From Planctomycetaceae bacterium (GTDB lineage: Bacteria; Planctomycetota; Planctomycetia; Pirellulales; Thermoguttaceae): a DNA stretch of 8,402 bases. Both the position numbers and the translations under genes were made by a program. The notes under the pieces were generated by a model. The model did not search any database. It saw nothing but the letters and a program-made list of their open reading frames with translations, and had not been told where the DNA came from. Below are positions 1 to 6,337 of this stretch, in pieces (position 1 is the first letter of the stretch; each line of letters starts with the position of its first letter). The DNA is taken from positions 1-8,402 of the forward strand of contig WRCR01000151.1 in assembly GCA_009783865.1 (NCBI GenBank), given 5' to 3'.

Positions 1-1179
1 AAGACCTGGTCGGTGTCCGAGTCCTTTGATGCCTTGTTCCGCTGCCCGATTTAATTGTGCTAAACACAGCACCGGAACTTTTAATTCGCGGGCAAGAATT
101 TTCAATCGGCGTGTGATTTTCGCTACCTGTTCCTGTCTTTGGTCTTTGGGTTCATCCGGTGCAACTAACCCCAAATAATCGATAACTACCAACTGCAAAT
201 CATGCTGATTTTTCAGCCGCCGCGCAACCGCCGTTATGTCGCTGACAGAGCGGTTCGGCGTATCATCGATGTGAAGCGGTACATGCATCAACTCATTTGC
301 AAAATCCGTAAATCGAATCTTTTCGTCGGTTGACAAAATGTTTCGGCGTATTTTGTTACCGTTAATTCCTCCGCGTGAACATATTAAACGCAGCGCGAGT
401 TCCATTTTCGACATTTCCAAACTGACAAACAACACCGGCTTCCTATTATCAATCGCAATATGTTCTACGATGTTGAGAGCAAGAGCCGTCTTTCCCATAC
501 TTGGACGCGCTGCGAGAATAATCAATTCATTAGGATGCATCCCGTCAATGAGTTCATCGAGTTTATGAAAACCGGTTTCAACGCCGTCTGTCTTTCCCTG
601 TAGTTTCAATTCAAAATAACGCGTTGCGTCTTTTACGGCTTCAGACAGCATTGAAACTTGATTCGTCGTTTGACTTTCACAAAGGTCAAACATTTTTTGG
701 GCAGCCCGGTCAAGAATCACTTTCAAGTCAACGTCGGGAGCATAAGCGTCATGTACGATGCCGAGACCTTCGTTTATCAAATTCCGCAATATGGCTTTTT
801 TCCGAACTATCTTAGCGTAATAATCGTAATGCGTTGCGCTGTACACCGATTTTAGCATTTCCATAACATAGCCAACACCGCCGGTTGCTTCGAGTTCACC
901 TTTGCTTTTAAGCCGGTCAACAAGCAAAACAGGGTCCATTCCGATACCGTCGTTACGCATTTCGATAATCTCGGCATAAATTCTGCCGTGGGCATCGGAA
1001 AAAAAGTCCTCTTTTTTGACTTGCGGGATGATTTCATCGCACAATTTAGAGTTGATATACAGCGAACCGAGAAGATTTTTTTCTGCATCAACATCGTGCG
1101 GCGGAATATGTTCTATGCCGGAAAGACCGGAAACGGTATTTCCAGTTTGGGTTCGTTTTTTAGGAGGGGTTTTTGCCAT
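1..1179 (-). CDS. dnaB: Replicative DNA helicase DnaB (C-terminus beyond window)
   Basis: This is the hexameric 5'-3' helicase that unwinds DNA at the replication fork. The frame is open through 393 codons to the window edge, so roughly the last 60-100 residues are missing. The N-terminal domain begins near residue 24 (PPHDVDAEKNLLGSL) and includes FFSDAHGRIYAEI. The RecA-like domain has Walker A RPSMGKT at residues 225-231 (Lys230), Walker B LVVIDYLGL with Asp334, and the QLNR motif starting at Gln375. The visible end, GLGHRPGL, stops just before the expected SHLRESG-type segment. No intein is visible in the part present. The ATG lies 4 bases after the smpB stop and has an AAGGTG ribosome site overlapping that stop, so translation is probably coupled to smpB. 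The motifs leave little doubt about the identity. Confidence 0.96.
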   Translation of the reverse strand, partial: MAKTPPKKRTQTGNTVSGLSGIEHIPPHDVDAEKNLLGSLYINSKLCDEIIPQVKKEDFFSDAHGRIYAEIIEMRNDGIGMDPVLLVDRLKSKGELEATGGVGYVMEMLKSVYSATHYDYYAKIVRKKAILRNLINEGLGIVHDAYAPDVDLKVILDRAAQKMFDLCESQTTNQVSMLSEAVKDATRYFELKLQGKTDGVETGFHKLDELIDGMHPNELIILAARPSMGKTALALNIVEHIAIDNRKPVLFVSLEMSKMELALRLICSRGGINGNKIRRNILSTDEKIRFTDFANELMHVPLHIDDTPNRSVSDITAVARRLKNQHDLQLVVIDYLGLVAPDEPKDQRQEQVAKITRRLKILARELKVPVLCLAQLNRAAEQGIKGLGHRPGL

Positions 1180-1183
1180 CGGT

Positions 1184-1675
1184 TCACCTTGTTCGTTTCA
1201 TCATTGAAATCCGTAGTCCGCGGTCTGCTTCCGCTTTCTTTTTAGCGGCGCGTTTATCGAAATCCTGTTTTCCTTTGCATAAACCCATTAGTACTTTTGC
1301 TTTACCTGATTTGAAGTACAGCCGCAGCGGAACTAGAGTCAGTCCTTTTTCATAAGCCCGTTTTGCGAAGCGTTCAATTTCCCGCCGGTGCAGCAGCAGT
1401 TTTCTTTCGCGTTTGGGTTTGTGATTAAACCGGTTTGCTTCGGTATATTCGGGAATATCGCAGCCGATGAGAAACACTTCGCCGCCGCGCATTTTTCCGT
1501 ATGCTTCCGACAAACTTGCTGCGCCGTTTCTCAAACTTTTGACTTCGCTGCCGACGAGAATGATGCCGCATTCAAGCGTATCGATTACGTTGTAGTCGTG
1601 GCGTGCTTTCCGGTTTTCGGAAACCACCCGCTCATTGGGGTTTGCGCTGGATTTTTTCTTTTTTTTACCGCCCAT
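1184..1675 (-). CDS. smpB: SsrA-binding protein SmpB
   Basis: SmpB binds tmRNA and takes it to stalled ribosomes for trans-translation, which rescues the ribosome and tags the unfinished peptide. The protein has 163 residues, close to the usual 150-165. A lysine-rich start (residues 4-8) leads into the core NRKARHDYNVID (21-32), then the signature VGSEVKSLRNGAASLSEAY (41-59) and KRERKLLLHRREI (88-100). The basic tail KGKQDFDKR (134-142) is the part that probes the empty mRNA channel. Phe139 stands where E. coli has His136; an aromatic residue (often Tyr) is normal there. I see no convincing Shine-Dalgarno before the ATG, but the start gives the expected length. The gene runs directly into dnaB. 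Confidence 0.97.
   Translation of the reverse strand: MGGKKKKKSSANPNERVVSENRKARHDYNVIDTLECGIILVGSEVKSLRNGAASLSEAYGKMRGGEVFLIGCDIPEYTEANRFNHKPKRERKLLLHRREIERFAKRAYEKGLTLVPLRLYFKSGKAKVLMGLCKGKQDFDKRAAKKKAEADRGLRISMMKRTR
1185..1190 (-). promoter_or_regulatory. Ribosome binding site of dnaB, overlapping the smpB stop
   Basis: The minus strand reads AAGGTG five bases before the dnaB ATG at 1179. Its last two bases are the first two of the smpB TGA stop (1186-1184). This supports the chosen dnaB start and suggests that ribosomes finishing smpB start dnaB. Confidence 0.6.
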
Positions 1676-1718
1676 TTGATAGTATTATGGATTTTATGTC
1701 TTAACATTGCTGTCGTAC

Positions 1719-1770
1719 ATTTTAACCGAAATACCGGCGATTCATACCAGGGGTACCGCATCACCTTCAA
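1719..1770 (-). promoter_or_regulatory. Weak promoter candidates for smpB-dnaB
   Basis: On the minus strand TTGAAG (1770-1765) and TATGAA (1746-1741) are separated by 18 bases, each matching four of six positions of the sigma-70 consensus. A second possible -10 box, TAAAAT (1724-1719), has no good -35 box. Either would leave a leader of about 40-65 bases before smpB. These are sequence matches only; transcription could instead come through from ligA. Confidence 0.22.
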
Positions 1771-1789
1771 AGCCAGCCCGCACCTATCT

Positions 1790-1826
1790 GCGAATTAAAA
1801 TCTGCTCTTGACAAAATTTAATTCGC
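1790..1826. repeat. Perfect 10-bp inverted repeat between ligA and smpB
   Basis: GCGAATTAAA (1790-1799) is matched by TTTAATTCGC (1817-1826) across a 17-base spacer. The arms are mostly A+T and no T-run follows on either strand, so it is a poor intrinsic terminator. It could be an operator or an RNA hairpin in the ligA-smpB junction. A second perfect palindrome, GATAATTATC, lies at 1852-1861. Apart from these, the 218-base gap (1676-1893) shows no gene or RNA that I recognise. Confidence 0.5.
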
Positions 1827-1893
1827 CCTAACACATCCCGGCAAATCAATTGATAATTATCCCGCAAGACACATAATAGAATGATACAAAAAC

Positions 1894-4005
1894 CTAACCG
1901 TCTTCAATCATTTCACGGAACTCATTTTCATAAACGATTCTTATACCGAGTTTCTGCGCCTTCGCTAATTTGCTGCCGGGGTCGCTGCCGACTAACACAA
2001 ACGAGGTCTTCGCCGATACACTCGATGACGCTTTGCCGCCGTGCTTTGCAATAACGTCTTCAATTTCATGCCGTTTGAAATTCACCAGCGCACCGGTTAC
2101 GACTATCGTCAGTCCCGCAAGCGCGCCGGTTTTATCGGCGGTTATTACCGCCGGCTCGTATTTTTGACTTAAATCCGGTGCTTCCGGTTGATTAAAAAAT
2201 GTGAGCAATTCATCAAGCATTTCCTTTTCGCTTCGGAAAAATTCAACAATACTTCGTGCCGTTATTTCACCAATGTTTTCAATATCAGCGAGTTCCGTCT
2301 CTGCTGCCTTGCGAAGTTTTTCAAACGTGCCGAAGTAATTTGCTAAATCCCTCGCCGTGCTTGTACCAACATTCGGAATACTCAATGCGTTGATGAAGAA
2401 CCGCAACTCTTTGTTCTTGCTCGCTTCGATTGAATCAAACAATCTCGCCGCATACTTTTCTCCAAGACGTTCAATCTTCGTGAGTTCCGCTTTCCTGTCT
2501 TTGAGACGATATAAATCGGGCAGCGTTCTGACAAGACCGGTTTCGACAATCTTTTCGGCAATATAACCGCCGAGACCGCCAATGTCCATTGCGTTTCGAT
2601 TTGCGAAATACCGCAGTTTTTCCTTGAACCGCGCCGTACATTGCGGATTATTGCAGCGGATATACACCGTATCAGCGTCTTTCGACAGCGGAGAATTGCA
2701 GGCAGGACATTGCGCCGGAAAAACGAATTTCCGGCTGTCGTCCTTACTGTGTGAAACAACTCTAACGACATGCGGAATGATTTTGCCTGCCTTTTCCACA
2801 ACTACAGTGTCGCCGATGCGTATGTCTTTGCGCTCAATCTCTTCGGCGTTATGCAAACTTGCCCGCGATACCGTTGTACCGGCAATATCAACCGGTTCGA
2901 GTTCCGCAACCGGCGTGATAGTTCCGTTCTTTCCGACTTGCACGACAATGTTCAGCAACTTCGTTTCCGCTTCATATTTCTCAACCTTATATGCGGTCAT
3001 CCATCGCGGATGATGTCCCGTCGCTCCAAGTGCTTTGCGAATCGCAAAACTGTCCGCTTTCAAAACGAGTCCGTCTATTTCAAAATCCAGTTCGGACAGA
3101 AAATTATCTTCTTCGCCGTAAAGTGACTCGCAGTAATTCACCGCATCGGCAAAGGTATCAAAACGTTTTGTATGCGGCGCAAGCGGAATACCGCAGGACT
3201 TCAATTCCTGCAAGAAATCCCAGTGTGTCTGCGCCGTTATTCCTTCTTCGGAACCGATGCTGTGAGCAAAGAAATGAAGTTTGCGCCGCTTTCGTTCATC
3301 GAGAATCTTCTGCCGTTTCTTTCCTTTTTCTTCGTCAGGATTTTTCATCGAAATCGTTCCCGATGTAACATTCCGGGCGTTTTTATAAACGTCTTCGCCG
3401 TCAGCAATTTGCTGTTCATTCAGAATCGTCAGGTCGGAGTTGAGCATATAGACCTCGCCGCGGACTTCAAGGAGAGACGGCAGAGAAGAGACTACAGACG
3501 GCAGACGGCAGACGGCAGAAGAGGGCGGATGGAGTTGTTTTGGAATATCGACTACCATGTCGAGGTTGTACGTGATGTCGTTTCCGATGAGTCCGTTGCC
3601 TCGTGTGACACCCCGGACGAGTTTTCCGTTTTCGTAAATCAAGGAAAGCGAAACGCCGTCAATTTTTAATTCAACGACCCACTTGCAAGGTTCGCCGCTG
3701 CGGTCTTTGAGAATCCGCTCTACTTTGTTGCCGAAATCGAGGAGTTCGCCGGTGCTGTACACGTTGTCGATTGACAGCATCGGAATCGAATGAGCGACTT
3801 CACCCTGTTTCAATTCCGGTGAAAACAGATTGCTGCCGACCAGCTGCGTGGGACTATCCGCCGGAGGTTCACCGCTTTCGGCTTCCAGCCGTTTTAGTTC
3901 ATTGAAAAGTTTGTCGTATTCCGTATCAGAAATAGCGGGACTTCCCAGCCGATACAGCCAGTCGTATTCACGGAGTTGGTCACGGAGTTGGTCGATGTTG
4001 GTCAT
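1894..4005 (-). CDS. ligA: NAD-dependent DNA ligase LigA, divergent
   Basis: This enzyme seals nicks in DNA during replication and repair, using NAD+ to adenylate a lysine. At 703 residues it is slightly longer than usual (about 670). Order: domain Ia (about 1-70); HSIPMLSIDN (72-81); nucleotidyltransferase motif ELKIDG with Lys114; EVRGE with Glu184; IDGLVLK with Asp311 and Lys316; motif V Lys340; OB fold; four-cysteine zinc finger (Cys433, 436, 451, 456); helix-hairpin-helix region (about 470-600); BRCT domain (about 628-703). Oddities: about 12 extra residues at 160-178 made by a heptamer repeat, about 12 extra basic residues near 225-241, and changes at positions that are conserved in E. 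coli LigA (Arg19 for His23, Asn137 for Asp138, Ser219 for Arg208, Leu303 for Arg277). It lies 25 bases after flhA; no Shine-Dalgarno is visible. The ligase identity is certain; whether it is the main housekeeping ligase is less so. Confidence 0.96.
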   Translation of the reverse strand: MTNIDQLRDQLREYDWLYRLGSPAISDTEYDKLFNELKRLEAESGEPPADSPTQLVGSNLFSPELKQGEVAHSIPMLSIDNVYSTGELLDFGNKVERILKDRSGEPCKWVVELKIDGVSLSLIYENGKLVRGVTRGNGLIGNDITYNLDMVVDIPKQLHPPSSAVCRLPSVVSSLPSLLEVRGEVYMLNSDLTILNEQQIADGEDVYKNARNVTSGTISMKNPDEEKGKKRQKILDERKRRKLHFFAHSIGSEEGITAQTHWDFLQELKSCGIPLAPHTKRFDTFADAVNYCESLYGEEDNFLSELDFEIDGLVLKADSFAIRKALGATGHHPRWMTAYKVEKYEAETKLLNIVVQVGKNGTITPVAELEPVDIAGTTVSRASLHNAEEIERKDIRIGDTVVVEKAGKIIPHVVRVVSHSKDDSRKFVFPAQCPACNSPLSKDADTVYIRCNNPQCTARFKEKLRYFANRNAMDIGGLGGYIAEKIVETGLVRTLPDLYRLKDRKAELTKIERLGEKYAARLFDSIEASKNKELRFFINALSIPNVGTSTARDLANYFGTFEKLRKAAETELADIENIGEITARSIVEFFRSEKEMLDELLTFFNQPEAPDLSQKYEPAVITADKTGALAGLTIVVTGALVNFKRHEIEDVIAKHGGKASSSVSAKTSFVLVGSDPGSKLAKAQKLGIRIVYENEFREMIEDG
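3474..3522. repeat. Degenerate heptamer tandem repeat inside ligA
   Basis: Seven successive 7-base units can be laid out on the plus strand: gagacgg, cagagaa, gagacta, then three perfect cagacgg (3495-3515), then cagaaga. The unit is not a multiple of three, yet ligA stays in frame. It encodes the stretch around residues 162-178, rich in Ser, Pro, Leu and Val, immediately before EVRGE. E. coli LigA has only seven residues between the corresponding LH and LEVRGE; here there are nineteen. Confidence 0.8.
3969..3992. repeat. 12-bp tandem duplication near the ligA start
   Basis: CACGGAGTTGGT occurs twice in a row (3969-3980 and 3981-3992), followed by a decayed third partial copy. It gives the repeated DQLR of the LigA N-terminal helix (residues 5-12). 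Because it is twelve bases long it keeps the frame. Confidence 0.6.
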
Positions 4006-4030
4006 GGCAGGAGTTGATGGTTCAGAAAAT

Positions 4031-6124
4031 TTACTGCGTCACAACACCGACACCGATAAGTTGAGTGTCGCGTGTGATTTCAAGAAAAGATAATACCACA
4101 AGTCCCGGTATATTGGTACTAGTCATGTGTTTTAACGCAGTTCGAATTCGCGGGTCTACTACTACTATCGCCGGCAAATTATACTGCGTCAACTTGTCCA
4201 GTTCCGCAAGTATTTTCTTGCAAAGATGGTCTGTTGCACCGGGAGACAATCGGAAAAACAAGCCGCTTTCAGTGTGTTCAAAACCGGCGCGGACCTGATT
4301 TTCAAGTTCAGGGTCAAGTGTAATAACATGCATCACATTATCGGTATTGCGGTATCTCGTGCAGATGGTTCTTGCAAGACGTATTCTCACCCAGCCGGAG
4401 AGCAAAATCGGGTCTTTCGTCTGTTTGCCGTGTTCGCCGAGTACTTCCAGTATCGTTCCGAGTTGCTTGATTGGAACCTGTTCCTGCAACAATAACTGCA
4501 AGACCTTCTGAACTTCTCCCACCGACATTATACCCGGAATCAATTCGCTGACGGCAGCGGGTGCGAACTTCGTCAATTCGTCAATGAGTTGCTGCGTTCC
4601 GTCTCTGGTGAGAATCTCATCGGCATACTTGCGGATTGTTTCGAGCAGATGCGTGATAATAACTGCATTGGGTTCAACAACGGTATACCCGAAAATCTCT
4701 GCTTGTTCTCTCGTCGCTTCATCAATCCAGAGTGCTGGAGAACCATAAGCGGGGTCGGTTGTTTCAATTCCTTGAACGGCTCCTGCCGCTGCACCTTGGG
4801 TGTCCATCGCAAGATACATATCGGGATGCACCATTCCGCCTGCGACCGGCTGACCGGCAATCTTGAAACGGTACTGCAACTCGGTCAACTGGAAAGAATC
4901 CCGAATCCGAACCTTCGGAAGAATAATGCCGATTTCCGATGCAACTTCATTGCGGAGCCGATGAATTCTTTCGAGCAAATCGCCGCCGCGGGCAGGGTCA
5001 GCAAGCGGAATCAAACCGACTCCGATTTCCAACTCCATTGCGTCAATCTTCAGATAATCCTCGACTTGCTCATCCGGTTTCTGGTTTTTCCTTTCTTCCT
5101 CTTCTTGCTGCTGCGTCTCGATTGCCTTCTCTTTCTTTGTTTTGCGTCCTATTATCAGAGCAATTCCGATAGAGGACGCCGCCATCGTCCAAAGCGGAAA
5201 TGCCGGCAAGTCAGTCAGTGTCAATACAAACAGGAAAAATGCCGTCAAGAACAAAACGACAGGGCGCGAAGCCATCTGTCCGACAAACTGTTCCGGCAGA
5301 TTAACGGGGGTATTGCTTCGGGTGACCAGCAAGCCGGCAGCGAGAGAAATTAACAGAGCCGGCACTTGAGTCACCAAACCGTCCCCGATAGTCAATTTTG
5401 TGAAAACATACAGCGCGTCTTGGAAGGTCATGCCGTACATCACAATACCGATGAACAGACCGGCACATATATTGATTATCGTGATGATAATACCGGCGAT
5501 GGCATCTCCGCGGACAAACTTGCTTGCGCCGTCCATAGCCCCGTGAAAGTCGGCTTCCTGCGCAATTTCTTCACGGCGGACTTTCGCTTCGGCTTCGTTA
5601 ATCAGACCGGCGTTCAAGTCGGCGTCGATTGCCATCTGTTTGCCCGGCATTGCGTCCAAGGTAAATCGGGCGGCAACTTCGGCAACCCGAGTCGCACCTT
5701 TTGTGATGACAATGAATTGTATAATAAAGATAATGACGAATATGATAAAACCGACAACGATGCTGTCGCCGGAAATAAATGAAGCGAAACTTAAAATAAC
5801 TTTTCCTGCTGCTTCTTCGCCGTATTCTCCTGCTCTGGATAAAATCAGGCGGGTAGTGGCGATACTCAAAACCAGCCGAAAGAGAGTCGTTGTCAAAAGA
5901 ACGGTTGGAAAAATACTGAAGTCCAGCGGACGCTTGACAAACAGCGTGGTCATCAGAATTATCAATCCGATTGCAATGTTTGCGGACAGGAGTATATCAA
6001 TTATGTCGGTCGGCAGCGGCACGAAGATAATAATAATGCAGGCGGCGATACACAGCGGCAGAATCAGACCGGTGATTTGCCCAACTTTGATTGATTTATT
6101 GATTTTCGTAAATAATTCCTGCAT
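4031..6124 (-). CDS. flhA: Flagellar biosynthesis protein FlhA
   Basis: FlhA is the inner-membrane export gate of the flagellar type III secretion apparatus; its cytoplasmic domain docks chaperone-substrate complexes. The 697 residues match the usual length. Hydrophobic segments fall near residues 18-36, 41-63, 71-92, 120-142, 207-230, 250-268, 287-304 and 310-327, giving the expected eight. The FHIPEP signature is at about 144-173 (KGATRVAEVAARF, then DAMPGKQMAIDADLN), followed by SKFVRGDAIAG (201-211) with the conserved Asp207. A charged linker rich in Gln, Glu and Lys (328-358) leads to the soluble domain, with HPDMYLAMD (433-441) and a C-terminal end PGLVVLSFLEI. The virulence homologue SctV/InvA is the alternative, but the export-gate sequence reads as flagellar. 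It is the only flagellar gene seen here and is followed closely by ligA. No clear Shine-Dalgarno precedes the ATG. Confidence 0.93.
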   Translation of the reverse strand: MQELFTKINKSIKVGQITGLILPLCIAACIIIIFVPLPTDIIDILLSANIAIGLIILMTTLFVKRPLDFSIFPTVLLTTTLFRLVLSIATTRLILSRAGEYGEEAAGKVILSFASFISGDSIVVGFIIFVIIFIIQFIVITKGATRVAEVAARFTLDAMPGKQMAIDADLNAGLINEAEAKVRREEIAQEADFHGAMDGASKFVRGDAIAGIIITIINICAGLFIGIVMYGMTFQDALYVFTKLTIGDGLVTQVPALLISLAAGLLVTRSNTPVNLPEQFVGQMASRPVVLFLTAFFLFVLTLTDLPAFPLWTMAASSIGIALIIGRKTKKEKAIETQQQEEEERKNQKPDEQVEDYLKIDAMELEIGVGLIPLADPARGGDLLERIHRLRNEVASEIGIILPKVRIRDSFQLTELQYRFKIAGQPVAGGMVHPDMYLAMDTQGAAAGAVQGIETTDPAYGSPALWIDEATREQAEIFGYTVVEPNAVIITHLLETIRKYADEILTRDGTQQLIDELTKFAPAAVSELIPGIMSVGEVQKVLQLLLQEQVPIKQLGTILEVLGEHGKQTKDPILLSGWVRIRLARTICTRYRNTDNVMHVITLDPELENQVRAGFEHTESGLFFRLSPGATDHLCKKILAELDKLTQYNLPAIVVVDPRIRTALKHMTSTNIPGLVVLSFLEITRDTQLIGVGVVTQ

Positions 6125-6147
6125 TACTGCGGAGTGTAAGAAAAATC

Positions 6148-6160
6148 GGAAAATTTTTCC
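6148..6160. repeat. Palindrome in the flhA upstream region
   Basis: GGAAAA-T-TTTTCC is a perfect 6+1+6 palindrome beginning 24 bases upstream of the flhA ATG. With a one-base centre it would act as a DNA operator rather than an RNA hairpin. No regulator can be named. A short hairpin-like CTCCG-GCGGA-CGGAG lies further up at 6196-6210. Confidence 0.3.
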
Positions 6161-6182
6161 AGAGCAGAATTTCGAATGTCTT

Positions 6183-6199
6183 ATTTAGCCGATACTCCG
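6183..6199 (+). repeat. Left copy of a 17-bp inverted repeat bracketing the restriction-modification genes
   Basis: ATTTAGCCGATACTCCG on the plus strand here is the exact reverse complement of 8275-8291. Matching ends sharply on both sides (the flanking bases 6182/8292 and 6200/8274 do not pair). This copy is in non-coding DNA 59 bases upstream of the flhA start codon. Confidence 0.85.
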
Positions 6200-6264
6200 G
6201 CGGACGGAGGGACAATACTCAGAGAGCGGCGGGTGAAAAGTTGCCGAGAAAAGAGTTGCCTCAC

Positions 6265-6293
6265 TTGTTTTACACCGCTAAAGTTAGTAGAAT
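6265..6293 (+). promoter_or_regulatory. Candidate sigma-70 promoter of the restriction-modification operon
   Basis: TTGTTT (6265-6270) and TAGAAT (6288-6293) are exactly 17 bases apart; the -10 box matches five of six consensus positions, the -35 box three. The leader to the ATG at 6338 would be about 37 bases. Just upstream lie two near-copies, GAAAAGTTGCC (6235-6245) and GAAAAG-AG-TTGCC (6248-6260), which could be operator half-sites. No control (C) protein gene is visible. Confidence 0.4.
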
Positions 6294-6337
6294 TCAGTCA
6301 GTATTCGGATTTTCTTAAATTGATTTGAACAGGATAT

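Noticed and set aside
1255..1298. SmpB Phe139 in place of E. coli His136 as a defect
   Set aside because: Other bacteria commonly have an aromatic residue, usually Tyr, at this place in the KGKxxxDKR tail, so stacking could be kept.
1388..1798. A 136-codon plus-strand open frame over smpB
   Set aside because: It is antisense to smpB, whose conserved motifs fix the real coding strand.
1808..1857. TTGACA at 1808-1813 on the plus strand as a promoter
   Set aside because: No -10 box lies 16-18 bases downstream (ACACAT), GATAAT at 1852 is too far away, and it would read into the 3' end of ligA with no plus-strand gene to drive.
3474..3522. CRISPR-like array in the ligA repeat
   Set aside because: Units are 7 bases and contiguous with no spacers; it is a simple tandem repeat in coding sequence.
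4589..5353. A 254-codon plus-strand open frame inside flhA
   Set aside because: It is the reverse strand of a well-conserved flhA coding region. Its product looks like no protein family I know and it has no gene-like context.
5640..6188. A 182-codon plus-strand open frame across the flhA 5' end
   Set aside because: It mirrors the hydrophobic segments of FlhA on the opposite strand and ends in the intergenic repeat; no support as a gene.
6125..6337. Insertion sequence or transposase remnant beside the restriction-modification genes
   Set aside because: No transposase coding remnant or direct target duplication is visible; the flanking 17-bp repeats are inverted, but no enzyme that would act on them is present.
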